The position numbers and the translations under genes are program-made. A stretch of 64,000 nucleotides of DNA from Methanoculleus sp. 7T (GTDB taxonomy: Archaea > Halobacteriota > Methanomicrobia > Methanomicrobiales > Methanoculleaceae). Positions within the stretch are counted from its first letter, which is position 1. Each line of letters starts with the position of its first letter. The notes under the pieces are model-generated. The model was not told the origin of the DNA and did no database searches. It saw only the letters and a program-made list of their open reading frames with translations. Below, piece by piece: positions 35,597-44,104 of the stretch. The stretch spans positions 868,001 to 932,000 of the forward strand of contig NZ_JALPRP010000001.1 of the NCBI RefSeq assembly GCF_023195915.1, written 5' to 3'.

Positions 35597-36966
35597 TGCC
35601 AAAGAAAATTGAGAACGTCGGATGCCCATACTGCGGCGTCTGCTGTGACGACCTTGTTGTGACCGTCTCTGACGACGGAAAGAAGATCCTCGAGGTGGAG
35701 AATGCCTGTGCCATCGGCAACCAGATCTTCCACCATGCCACAGGGAGCGAGAGGGTCAAACTGCCCCGTCTCCGCCAGCCTGACGGCACCTACAAGGACA
35801 TTTCCTACGATGAGGCAGTCGATTACGCGGCAAAGGTGCTCTACAACGCGAAGAAACCCCTGATCTACGGGTTCGGATCGACCAACTGCGAGGGCATGGC
35901 CGCCGCAGCCAAGGTCGCCGAGAAGGCAGGGGCCGTGCTCGACAACTGTGCGTCGATCTGCCACGGAAGTTCCTTCCTCGCCATATTCGACAACGGCTAC
36001 CCGAGCTGCACCCTCGGCGAGACGAAGAACCGGGCGGACGTCATCGTCTACTGGGGCGCAAACCCGGCTCACGCCCATCCGCGGCACATGTCCCGCTACT
36101 CGATCTTCCCCAGAGGATTCTTCACCGGCAAGGGTCACAAGGGCCGCAAGATCATCGTCGTCGACCCCCGGCACACCGATACCGCCCAGGTGGCGGACAT
36201 CTACCTACAGGTGCAGCAGGGGCACGATTACGAACTCTTCGACGCATTCCGCGCCGTCGTCCGGGGCCACGAGATCCCCGAGGTGGTTGCCGGGATCAAG
36301 CGGGAACAGATCCTCGAGGTTGCCGAGATCATGAAGAAGGCCCGGTTCGGCACCATCTTCTACGGCATGGGGCTCTGCCACTCCGACGGCCGGAACCACA
36401 ACGTGGACATCGCTATCAGCCTGACCCGCGACCTCAACGACTACGCCAAGTGGACGATCATGGCGATGCGGGGCCACTACAACATCACCGGTCCGGGCGC
36501 GGTCTGGTCGTGGCAGTACGGGTTCCCCTACTGTCTGGACCTGACGAAGAAGGATATCGCCCACATGAATCCGGGCGAGACGAGTTCCATCGACCTCGCG
36601 ATGCGAGACGAGGTGGACGCCTTCGTCAACATTGGGACCGACGCCGGCGCCCACTTCCCGATCGAGGCGGTCAAGCACCTCCGGAAGCACCCCTGGATCA
36701 CCATCGACCCGAACATCTGTATGGCAAGCGAGATCTCCGACCTCCACATCCCGGTGGGAATCGTCGGGGTCGAGGTCCCGGGCATCGTCTATCGGATGGA
36801 CAACGTCCCGATCCAGTACCGCAAGGTCATCGACCCGCCCGAAGGCGTCATCAGCGACGAGGAACTCTTCGAGCGGATCCACAAGAGGCTCTGCGAACTG
36901 GAAGCCGAAGAGGCCGCAAAGGGGCACGCGAAGGCTGCGCCGGAAGGCGTCCGCGTGGGGGAGTGA
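35596..36966 (+). CDS. fwdB: Formylmethanofuran dehydrogenase subunit B (catalytic)
   Basis: The 456-residue catalytic subunit reduces CO2 to formate at a W/Mo bis-pterin centre, the first step of methanogenesis. The N-terminal iron-sulfur motif is CPYCGVCCDDL with a fourth cysteine in NACAIG. The metal-ligand region is DNCASICHGSS: a cysteine, not selenocysteine, is encoded at the expected ligand site (no in-frame TGA). Downstream VIYWGANPAHAHPRHM-type and FYGMGLCHSDGRNHN segments match the family. It starts in the fwdD stop (TAATG) and ends three bases before fwdA. Confidence 0.96.
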   Translation: MPKKIENVGCPYCGVCCDDLVVTVSDDGKKILEVENACAIGNQIFHHATGSERVKLPRLRQPDGTYKDISYDEAVDYAAKVLYNAKKPLIYGFGSTNCEGMAAAAKVAEKAGAVLDNCASICHGSSFLAIFDNGYPSCTLGETKNRADVIVYWGANPAHAHPRHMSRYSIFPRGFFTGKGHKGRKIIVVDPRHTDTAQVADIYLQVQQGHDYELFDAFRAVVRGHEIPEVVAGIKREQILEVAEIMKKARFGTIFYGMGLCHSDGRNHNVDIAISLTRDLNDYAKWTIMAMRGHYNITGPGAVWSWQYGFPYCLDLTKKDIAHMNPGETSSIDLAMRDEVDAFVNIGTDAGAHFPIEAVKHLRKHPWITIDPNICMASEISDLHIPVGIVGVEVPGIVYRMDNVPIQYRKVIDPPEGVISDEELFERIHKRLCELEAEEAAKGHAKAAPEGVRVGE

Positions 36967-36969
36967 ACC

Positions 36970-38682
36970 ATGGGCGAACTCTTAATCAAGAACGGATTCG
37001 TCTTCGACCCCCTGCAGGGGATCAAGGGCGACAAGAAGGACATCGCAATCAAGGACGGCAAGATCGTCGAGACGACGGCTCTTAAGAACCCGAAAGTCAT
37101 CGACGCATCCGGCATGACCGTGATGGCGGGCGGCGTGGATATCCACTCCCACGTTGTCGGGCCGAAGGTGAACGTCGGCCGGCTCTTCAGGCCCGAAGAC
37201 AAACTCTTCAAGAGCCCCCACAAATCTCCTACGTGCAACCGTATGGAGATGGGGTTCTCGGTCCCCTCCACGTTCAAGACGGGCTACGACTACGCCCGGA
37301 TGGGCTACGTCTTCGTCAACGAGGCGGCGATGCCGCCGCTCCACTCCCCGCATGTCCACGAGGAGATCCGGGACACCCCGATCATCGACAACGCCGCGAT
37401 GCCGGTCTTCGGCAACAACTGGTTCACCCTCGAATACCTGAAGAACAACGAGATCGAGAACAACGCCGCATACACCGCCTGGCTCCTCCGGGCCACACGC
37501 GGGTTCGGCATCAAGGTCGTGAACCCCGGCGGCTCCGAGGCCTGGGGATGGGGGCTGAACTGCGAGCATATCCATGACCCGGTCCCGTACTTCGACATCA
37601 CCCCGGCGCAGATCATCAAAGGGCTCATCGAGACAAACGAACACCTCGGCCTCCCCCACTCGATGCACCTGCACTGCAACAACCTTGGAAACCCGGGCAA
37701 CTTCACCGATACCCTCGAATCGCTCGCGCTCGCCGAGGGCTACACCCCGAAGAACAACTTCGGCCGGAAGCAGGTGATGCACGTCACACACCTCCAGTTC
37801 AACTCGTATGGCGGCGACTCTTGGAAGAACGTCGAGTCCCGGGCCGACAAGATCATGGACTACGTGAACTCGCACGACAACATCACCGTCGACATGGGCC
37901 AGGTGACGCTCGACGAGACCACGACCATGACCGCAGACGGGCCGTTCGAGCACCACCTCCGGGCCCTCAACAACCTGAAATGGGCGAACACGGATGTGGA
38001 ACTCGAGACCGCCGCGGGCGTCGTCCCCTACATCTACAGCCCGACCGTCAAGGTCTGCACCATCCAGTGGGCCGTCGGCTTGGAACTCGCGCTCTACTCC
38101 AAAGACCTGATGCGGACGTTCATCACCACCGACCACCCGAACGCCGGTCCGTTCACCCGCTACCCGCGCGTCATCACCTGGCTGATGAGCCGTGCGGCGC
38201 GTGACGAGACGATGAAGACGTTCAAGTGGCTTGACCGGACGATCGAGTCCACCACCATCGACAGCATCGACCGCGAACTCACGCTGTATGAGATCGCACA
38301 GATGACCCGTGCCGGGCCTGCTCAGGCGCTCGGCATCAGCAACATCTACGGCGGGCTCGCCCCCGGCATGGATGCCGATGTCGCAGTCTACGCACTCAAC
38401 CCCGAGAATATGCCCTCCGACCCGGCAGCGATCGAGAAGGCCTTCTCCCGGTGCGCTTGGCTTGTTAAGGACGGCGTCGTGACCGTTCAGGACGGCGAGG
38501 TCGTCTCGGAGCCCGCAAAGCGGACCGTCTGGGTCGACGTGAAGGTCCCGGAGAACGCACAGGTGCAGAGGGACATCTACGAGCACTTCCTCAGGCACTA
38601 CAGCGTGAAACTCGACAACTACTCGCTCTTCGAGGAACACCTCCATAACCCGCGGGTGATCGAGGTCGATACGACACAATGA
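36970..38682 (+). CDS. fwdA: Formylmethanofuran dehydrogenase subunit A (amidohydrolase)
   Basis: This 570-residue subunit is a dinuclear zinc amidohydrolase that condenses formate, delivered by tunnel from FwdB, with methanofuran. Metal-site motifs include DIHSHVVGPK (HxH, about 57-66), SMHLHCNNLG, VMHVTHLQFN and TTDHPNAGPF. Other family segments are NRMEMGFSVPSTFKTGYDYARMGY and SNIYGGLAPGMDADVAVY. Its length and ending are normal. The gene is 3 bases after fwdB and 10 bases before the fwdC start. Confidence 0.97.
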   Translation: MGELLIKNGFVFDPLQGIKGDKKDIAIKDGKIVETTALKNPKVIDASGMTVMAGGVDIHSHVVGPKVNVGRLFRPEDKLFKSPHKSPTCNRMEMGFSVPSTFKTGYDYARMGYVFVNEAAMPPLHSPHVHEEIRDTPIIDNAAMPVFGNNWFTLEYLKNNEIENNAAYTAWLLRATRGFGIKVVNPGGSEAWGWGLNCEHIHDPVPYFDITPAQIIKGLIETNEHLGLPHSMHLHCNNLGNPGNFTDTLESLALAEGYTPKNNFGRKQVMHVTHLQFNSYGGDSWKNVESRADKIMDYVNSHDNITVDMGQVTLDETTTMTADGPFEHHLRALNNLKWANTDVELETAAGVVPYIYSPTVKVCTIQWAVGLELALYSKDLMRTFITTDHPNAGPFTRYPRVITWLMSRAARDETMKTFKWLDRTIESTTIDSIDRELTLYEIAQMTRAGPAQALGISNIYGGLAPGMDADVAVYALNPENMPSDPAAIEKAFSRCAWLVKDGVVTVQDGEVVSEPAKRTVWVDVKVPENAQVQRDIYEHFLRHYSVKLDNYSLFEEHLHNPRVIEVDTTQ

Positions 38683-38692
38683 GGTGATAAGC

Positions 38693-39493
38693 ATGAAGAC
38701 AGTAATCCTCACTCTGACCAACCCCCCAGAACTCCTTCTTGAGGGGCAGAACATCACTCCGGACAACTTTGCAGGAAAGAAGGCCGCCGAGATCGCCGCT
38801 CTCGACGTCTGGGAGGGCAAACAGAAGAGCCCGCTCGGAAAATACTTCGCCGTTGAGGGCGAAGGCGGAGCGACGGCGGCCGAGACGAAGATCATCCTCC
38901 GCGGCGACTGCACCCGCGTGAAAAGGATCGGCCAGCAGATGACCGCCGGCGAGATCGTCATCGAAGGCAACGCCGACATGTACATCGGCGGCTGGATGAA
39001 GGGCGGGAAGATCCACGTGAAAGGAAACGTCGACTCGTTCTGCGGCATCGGGATGGAAGGCGGCGAGCTCGTCGTCGACGGAAAAGCCGGACACCACTTG
39101 GGCTCATCCCCCCGCGGCGAGTGGCGCGGCATGCAGGGCGGACTCATCAGGGTCGCCGGAGACGTCGGCAACGATACGGCTACGTTCATCAACGGCGGGA
39201 CGATCATCGTCGGCGGCGATGCCGACATTCACGTCTCCACCCACGGCGAAGGCGGCACTGTCGTCATCAAGGGCAACGCCAAGGGCCGCGTCGGCGGGCA
39301 GATGGTGAAGGGCGACATCTACGTCTACGGGACGATCGAGAACCCGCTCCCAGGATTCAAGATGGTCGGCGAGGTGGAGCAGGAGGTCGACGGTGAGAAG
39401 GCCCGCTTCGCCCACTACATCGGGGACCTCGGCGAACGCCACCCGGTCTCCAAGGGCAAGACGGTGTATGCAAACCTCTACACCAGACTCTAA
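38693..39493 (+). CDS. fwdC: Formylmethanofuran dehydrogenase subunit C (GltS-like beta-helix)
   Basis: The 266-residue subunit is a right-handed beta-helix related to the C-terminal domain of glutamate synthase. It shows repeated turns built on G-x-I-x-x-x-G-x-A (GEIVIEGNADMYIGGWMKGGKIHVKGNVD, GGTIIVGGDADIHVSTHGEGGTVVIKGNAKGRVG). It holds the A and B subunits together. The ATG at 38693 has gaggtga nine bases upstream; a GTG-type start nine bases earlier lacks a site. A T tract (ctaactttttt, about 39490-39500) right after the stop is a likely terminator. Confidence 0.95.
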   Translation: MKTVILTLTNPPELLLEGQNITPDNFAGKKAAEIAALDVWEGKQKSPLGKYFAVEGEGGATAAETKIILRGDCTRVKRIGQQMTAGEIVIEGNADMYIGGWMKGGKIHVKGNVDSFCGIGMEGGELVVDGKAGHHLGSSPRGEWRGMQGGLIRVAGDVGNDTATFINGGTIIVGGDADIHVSTHGEGGTVVIKGNAKGRVGGQMVKGDIYVYGTIENPLPGFKMVGEVEQEVDGEKARFAHYIGDLGERHPVSKGKTVYANLYTRL

Positions 39494-39500
39494 CTTTTTT
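39490..39500 (+). terminator. T-tract terminator after fwdC
   Basis: The sequence ctaactttttt overlaps the fwdC stop codon and provides six consecutive T residues on the coding strand, the usual archaeal intrinsic signal. The next gene has its own promoter-like sequence 35-45 bases further on. Confidence 0.5.
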
Positions 39501-39532
39501 CGGCTCAGACCGAGAGCCCAAAACGGGACAAA

Positions 39533-39557
39533 CGATATACCGGGTAGCGTACCCGGT
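39533..39557 (+). promoter_or_regulatory. TATA-like element and hairpin before the first moeA
   Basis: cgatata (39533-39539) is directly followed by a perfect eight-base stem, ACCGGGTA and TACCCGGT (39539-39546 and 39550-39557), with loop gcg. It lies 24 bases before the preferred ATG at 39581. The stem could be an operator or RNA hairpin. Its place before a molybdopterin gene invites a metal-responsive role, but no evidence shows this. Confidence 0.5.
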
Positions 39558-39580
39558 CGCGCATCCGGGTGGCTGAACCG

Positions 39581-40789
39581 ATGACCCCGTTTCTTCGCCT
39601 TATATCGGTGATCGAGGCCGTCAACCTCATCAACCGGATCTCTCCTCCCATCGGAACAGAGTATGTGCCGCTGACCGAAGCCTACGGTCGGGTTCTTGCC
39701 GATGATATCAGGGCGGATATCGATATCCCGGGCTTCGACCGATCGATCAAGGACGGGTTTGCGGTGAACTCCGCCGATACCCTCCGGGCATCGGAGTCGG
39801 CCCCGGTCCCGCTCACGAGGGTGGGGCGGATCACCATGGGGCGGAACGGGAACTGCATCGCGATCAAGCCCGGCGAATGCGCCTACATCCCGACGGGCGG
39901 CGTCCTCCCGAAGGGAGCGGATGCCGTCGTGATGCTTGAATACTGCCAGGATCTCGGGGAGACGGTCCTCGCGGGCCGGCAGGTCTCGCCTGGGGAGAAC
40001 ATCATCCGTGCGGATGAGGACTACACGCGCGGCGAAGGCGTCCTCACCGCGGGAGAACGCTTGAACGTCCGGGACATCGGCGTGCTTGCGGCTGTCGGGG
40101 CGTCCCGGATAGCGGTGAGGAAGCGGCCGGTCATCGGGATCGTCCCGACCGGCGTCGAACTGGTGCCGCCTGACAAGGTCCCGGAAGCCGGCGACGTCCG
40201 CGACGTCAACTCCTACCTCTGCGGCGCGTTCGTGCAGGAGCGGGGAGGGGTTCCCAGGTATTACGAGATCGTCAGGGACGACCCCGCGGACCTTGAGGCC
40301 GTCCTGACATCGGCGCTCGATGAGTGCGATGCGATCCTGATCACCGGGGGAAGTTCCAAGGACGACCGCGACATCACGGCCGGCGTCATCGGATCGCTCG
40401 GAGAGGTGCTTGCGCACGGGATTGCGCTGGCGCCCGGGAAGCCGACGATCATCGGGAAGATCGGCCATGCGCCGGTCATCGGCATTCCCGGCCACCCGGC
40501 CTCGACGATGGTCGTCCTCGCGGTGCTCGCGGCCCCCCTCCTGCAATCGCTCTCCGGCTGCGTTAGCCGCCGAGAGGCGAAGCAGAAGGCGGTTCTCACC
40601 CGGAACGTCCCCTCGGAGCGGGGGCGGGAAGAGTACGTCAGGGTCAAACTCATCGGGGACGAGGCGGTGCCGCTCTTCGGCAAGTCCGGCCTGTTAAACA
40701 CCCTTGTGGAGAGCGATGGCCTCGTCAGGGTCCTCCAAGGATGCGAGGGGATCGAGGCCGCAAGCGAGGTGGACGTGACGCTATGGTGA
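39581..40789 (+). CDS. moeA: Molybdopterin molybdenumtransferase MoeA, first paralog
   Basis: This 402-residue protein belongs to the MoeA family, which inserts molybdate or tungstate into adenylylated molybdopterin. Domain order is normal: N-terminal domain with FDRSIKDGFAV and IPTGGVLPKGADAVVMLE, central MoaB-like fold (VIGIVPTGVEL, GGSSKDDRDITAGVI), and C-terminal beta domain. The central motif is usually GGxSxGxxD; here it reads GGSSKDDRD, so the second glycine is replaced, which may matter for metal choice. I prefer the ATG at 39581 (ggtgg eight bases before it) to the GTG at 39569. It overlaps the second moeA by seven bases and follows fwdC. Confidence 0.92.
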   Translation: MTPFLRLISVIEAVNLINRISPPIGTEYVPLTEAYGRVLADDIRADIDIPGFDRSIKDGFAVNSADTLRASESAPVPLTRVGRITMGRNGNCIAIKPGECAYIPTGGVLPKGADAVVMLEYCQDLGETVLAGRQVSPGENIIRADEDYTRGEGVLTAGERLNVRDIGVLAAVGASRIAVRKRPVIGIVPTGVELVPPDKVPEAGDVRDVNSYLCGAFVQERGGVPRYYEIVRDDPADLEAVLTSALDECDAILITGGSSKDDRDITAGVIGSLGEVLAHGIALAPGKPTIIGKIGHAPVIGIPGHPASTMVVLAVLAAPLLQSLSGCVSRREAKQKAVLTRNVPSERGREEYVRVKLIGDEAVPLFGKSGLLNTLVESDGLVRVLQGCEGIEAASEVDVTLW

Positions 40790-42048
40790 GGGGACGCCTC
40801 ACGCTAAAACCGTTTGCGGATGTCACAGAGATGGTGCGGGCTACCTTCCCGCGCCCGAACCGGACCGTCCGGGTCCCGGTATCCGGGGCTGTCGGACGGG
40901 TGACGGCGGGGCCCATCTACTCGCCCCTGACGGTGCCGGCAACGGATATCGCCGCAAGAGACGGCTTTGCAACCGTGAGCGGCGAGACCGCCGGTGCAGG
41001 CAACGAGGGCCCCGTCCCGCTCCGGAACCCCTGCCGGGTGAACACAGGGAACGCAATCCCCCCGGGATACGATGCCGTCGTCATGATCGAGGACGTCGTC
41101 GAGGAGGACGGCACGTGGAGCGTCGCCAAGGTCGTGCTGCCCGGGGATCACATCCACCCCGCCGGCACCGAGATCCGGGAGGGCGAGGTGATCCTCCCGG
41201 CCGGACACCAGATACGCCCCTGCGATATCGGGGCGCTCCTCTCGTACGGAATTACCGGAGTCGACGTACGGGCGGTAAAAGTCGGTCTCCTCCCGACGGG
41301 GAGCGAGCTGGTCCCGGCCGGGGAACGTCCGGGCCCGGGAGAGGTGATCGAGAGCAACACCGCAGTTGCGGCGGCATGGCTCGGTGAGGCGGGCGCCGTC
41401 TGCACCCGCTACGGGATCGTCCGCGACGACCCCGAACTGCTCAGGCAGGCGATCGAGAAGGGCGTCGGGGAGAACGACCTGCTTCTGGTCTCCGCCGGGT
41501 CTTCGGCCGGCACCCGGGACTTCACCGCAGGCGTCATCGGCGACCTCGGGGAGGTGCTCGTCCACGGGATCGCGATGAAGCCCGGAAAACCGGCGATCAT
41601 CGGGCGGATCGATAAAAAGCCGGTCATCGGGATACCCGGATACCCGATCGCCGCTATGACGGCCGTGCGGGAGCTCGCCCTTCCCTTGCTTGCAGAATGG
41701 GGGTTTTACGCCCCGCCCCATGAGCGCCTCCGCGCCAGGCTCAGCGGGACGGTCCTGGCCGACCCGGGCTTTGATGAGTTCATCCTCCTCTCGGTCTCTC
41801 GGGCCGGCGACCGCTACATCGCCACCCCTCTGCCCCCGGGAGCCGGGACGCAGATGATGGCCGTGCACTCAAACGCCTATCTGCACGTCCACGCAGGCAC
41901 CGGCAACATCTGCGAGGGGACCGAGGTCGAAGTCCTGCTGACCGGGCCGCGTGCGCTGATCCCCGAGTTCGTCGGGAGATGGGAATCTGTCCCGGAGCGC
42001 CCGGTGCAGGGGGCCGGAACGGCGTTCCCGCTGAAGAACGGCTCGTGA
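40783..42048 (+). CDS. moeA: Molybdopterin molybdenumtransferase MoeA, second paralog
   Basis: The 421-residue second MoeA starts within the last codons of the first (ATGGTGA overlap), so the two are translated together. It keeps DIAARDGFA, TGNAIPPGYDAVVMIEDV, a MoaB-like core with VGLLPTGSELVPAGERPGPGEVIESN and AGSSAGTRDFTAGVI (the glycine lost in paralog one is present here), and PGYPIAAM. The C-terminal beta domain is followed by about 20 extra residues. The paralogs differ clearly, so this is not a recent duplication; one may serve tungsten and the other molybdenum. That split is inference. Confidence 0.92.
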   Translation: MVRGRLTLKPFADVTEMVRATFPRPNRTVRVPVSGAVGRVTAGPIYSPLTVPATDIAARDGFATVSGETAGAGNEGPVPLRNPCRVNTGNAIPPGYDAVVMIEDVVEEDGTWSVAKVVLPGDHIHPAGTEIREGEVILPAGHQIRPCDIGALLSYGITGVDVRAVKVGLLPTGSELVPAGERPGPGEVIESNTAVAAAWLGEAGAVCTRYGIVRDDPELLRQAIEKGVGENDLLLVSAGSSAGTRDFTAGVIGDLGEVLVHGIAMKPGKPAIIGRIDKKPVIGIPGYPIAAMTAVRELALPLLAEWGFYAPPHERLRARLSGTVLADPGFDEFILLSVSRAGDRYIATPLPPGAGTQMMAVHSNAYLHVHAGTGNICEGTEVEVLLTGPRALIPEFVGRWESVPERPVQGAGTAFPLKNGS

Positions 42049-42224
42049 CGGGGCTCTTCGGCCGCTGCTCCCGGCGGTTAACTATTTTCTCATTTTTTTC
42101 GCATGCCTTTGGTTTTTCACGCCCCGGAGACGGCTTTCCATGAGGCAATAGCCCTGGAAAATATGACTCAAGGAACACGGGCTTTACCTGACGATTGAAA
42201 ACGGAGTCTGGAACGTTTCCGCTC

Positions 42225-42425
42225 CTGGACACGGCTTCTCACTGGGTATCGTGCTTGGGGAGGGGCTGACGGGGAGGGGGCTCGCCCCCTCGCAACCTCG
42301 CAGTGCGACGTTCCTCTGGAACGGAGCTCGAGCACCGTTAGGGTATCGCCATGACTGTCCCCGCCCCAGGGGCGGGGAATTGACTGCCGGTAGAAGCGGA
42401 GTTTGAGCACCGCGAGGCTGCGTAG
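42225..42425. repeat. Copy of the dispersed palindromic repeat (in a 396-base gap)
   Basis: Downstream of the second moeA, the stretch contains ggggaggggctgacggggag (42257 on), atcgccatgactg leading to the hairpin ccccgccccaggggcgggg (about 42360-42379), then attgactgccgg, agcggagtttgagcaccg and a small hairpin. The order matches the cluster at 13740-14520. A T-rich stretch (ctatttt..attttttt, about 42081-42098) just before it probably ends moeA transcription. No gene is seen in 42049-42444. Confidence 0.7.
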
Positions 42426-42444
42426 AACGCCCCGGCCGCACCCC

Positions 42445-43182
42445 TCACCCACCGCTCTCACAGGAATCCATCAGAACCCTGATGCGGGCCTCGAGGTCCG
42501 GGAGCCTCTCCTGATACTCCCGCGCAAGCAAGAACGTCCGGACGGCGTCGCCCATCCCCCGGTGGACGTCGAGGAGGTGGCGGTACTCCTCGGGAACCGG
42601 GTACCGGAAATGCCTTGAGGCGACGACGGAGCCGTCGGCGGAGAAGTCGATGAGCCGGGCGAGGCGGTCGAGGGAGAGCACCTGCTTCATACCGAAGCGC
42701 CGCCGGATCTCCCGCTGGAGGTCGACCAGCGTGCGCCCGTCGAGCGAGACGTCCGCGGCGCAGAAGGCCTTCCGCTCCATATGTGCCGCAAAGACGACGA
42801 TCTCCGGGATGTCCCCTGCGGAAAGGACCGACTCCATGAAGACCCGGAGGTCGGCAAACGCATGCTGGGCGGTCTTCGCGGCTGCCGAGACCTCATCGTC
42901 GGGAACCCGGAAGGAGTGGTCGTAGGGCATCCCGTACTCGCCGCGGTCCATATTCGCCACGGTCGTTGCGACGCCGACGGTCTTCCCGCAGGGGTCGGTC
43001 ACCTTCTTCCAGATCTCGACATCGACGTCGTACCGGAACTGCTCTCCGACATAGCGGACGCTGTCGTCTTCCGGCCGGTGGATGACCGCGCCTATCTCGA
43101 TCGGCATCATGACCGCTCGGCAGGTGCCGTAGACATAACCGAACTCGATGTCCAGGTAGGCGCTCTCGCTCTCCCGCTCCAT
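42445..43182 (-). CDS. DnaQ-like (DEDD) exonuclease-fold protein, first paralog
   Basis: The 245-residue protein begins with YLDIEFGYVYG, a D-x-E motif on the first strand as in DEDD exonucleases, followed by MPIEIGAVIHRPE. Further on are VVFAAHMERKAF, LVDLQREIRRRFG, SLDRLARLIDF, and HRGMGDAVRTFLL near the C-terminus, which resembles the H-x4-D motif of the DEDDh class. Overall divergence from known exonucleases is large, so activity is uncertain. A close paralog lies at 52899-53624. The ATG at 43182 is preferred; a GTG at 43197 is possible. A repeat copy lies just after its 3' end. Confidence 0.6.
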   Translation of the reverse strand: MERESESAYLDIEFGYVYGTCRAVMMPIEIGAVIHRPEDDSVRYVGEQFRYDVDVEIWKKVTDPCGKTVGVATTVANMDRGEYGMPYDHSFRVPDDEVSAAAKTAQHAFADLRVFMESVLSAGDIPEIVVFAAHMERKAFCAADVSLDGRTLVDLQREIRRRFGMKQVLSLDRLARLIDFSADGSVVASRHFRYPVPEEYRHLLDVHRGMGDAVRTFLLAREYQERLPDLEARIRVLMDSCESGG

Positions 43183-43326
43183 CGCAGGTTGAACCACAGA
43201 TAGAGATCTCTTCCGCAGACGACGAAAAGATTACCCTGTGCGGGAACCGTCCCGGCAAAGGTTTATCCGACATGATGCAGGCCATTAATACAAGAGCAGC
43301 AGGACACCCCTGCGCCGGACGAAGAC

Positions 43327-44103
43327 ATGAGACTTGCCAACTTCAGGGAGAAACTCCGTATCGGCAGCCTTTTTGGGCATAAACCGCCGGAGCCCCAGGC
43401 GCCCGCCGACCACGACCGAGAGGCCGAGATACACGCGCTCCTCGCCGCCCCCCCGTTCGGGATCACCGACGTCGCCGATGCGACCCTCCCCCTCTACGAC
43501 CGGGCGCTGACCCACCGGTCGTACGTAAACGGCGGCGAGTACCCCACAATGACGGTCGACGACAACGAACGGCTTGAGTTCCTCGGGAACTACGTCCTCG
43601 ACTTCGTCATCGCCGACTACCTCTACGGCGCGTACGACCTCCCGCCCGGAGAGATGAACCGGAGGCTCCAGGTAACCCGAAACACAAAACTCGCCGAGAT
43701 AGTGCGCCGGCAGGGCCTCGGTATCGACGCCGCCGTCAGGAGGAAGGGGCAGGCGCTGACCTACTCCATCGTCGCCGACGCATTCGAAGCCCTGATCGGC
43801 GCCATCTACCTCGACCGCGGCCTCGACGTGGCCCGGGAGGTGGTGCTCGCCATCTTTGAGAACGAGATAGCGGAGTACGACCCCCACCGGAACTACCGGG
43901 GGAGGCTCCAGGAATACGTCGCCCGTGAGAACCTCGGCGGGCTTGCGTATGATTACCGCCAGACCGGCCCGGGGAACAGCCCGGTCTGGGCCGCCCGGGT
44001 CTCCGTCGGAGGGACGCCTCTCGGGGAAGGGAAGGCCCCGACCAAGCAGGGAGCGGCGATGCTCGCGGCGAAAGAGGCGCTCGGCCGTCTCGGGGAGGAG
44101 TGA
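43327..44103 (+). CDS. rnc: Ribonuclease III (bacterial type) with dsRNA-binding domain
   Basis: This 258-residue protein has an RNase III domain (about 40-175) and a C-terminal double-stranded RNA-binding domain (about 185-256; NYRGRLQEYVAREN, TKQGAAMLAAKEALGRL). RNase III is rare in archaea. The signature reads NERLEFLGNYVL (80-91): Asn88 stands where the catalytic, metal-binding Asp (Asp45 in E. coli) is expected. The other acidic residues are kept: Glu81, Glu84, Asp151 and Glu154 in YSIVADAFEALIG. Catalysis may be weakened or lost, leaving RNA binding. An N-terminal extension of about 35 residues precedes the domain. Translation of the next gene begins one base after its stop. Confidence 0.9.
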   Translation: MRLANFREKLRIGSLFGHKPPEPQAPADHDREAEIHALLAAPPFGITDVADATLPLYDRALTHRSYVNGGEYPTMTVDDNERLEFLGNYVLDFVIADYLYGAYDLPPGEMNRRLQVTRNTKLAEIVRRQGLGIDAAVRRKGQALTYSIVADAFEALIGAIYLDRGLDVAREVVLAIFENEIAEYDPHRNYRGRLQEYVARENLGGLAYDYRQTGPGNSPVWAARVSVGGTPLGEGKAPTKQGAAMLAAKEALGRLGEE

Positions 44104-44104
44104 G

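Noticed and set aside
38693-42048. Idea that MoeA2 is a frameshifted extension of MoeA1
   Set aside because: Both proteins are full-length with all three MoeA domains; the seven-base overlap is ordinary translational coupling.
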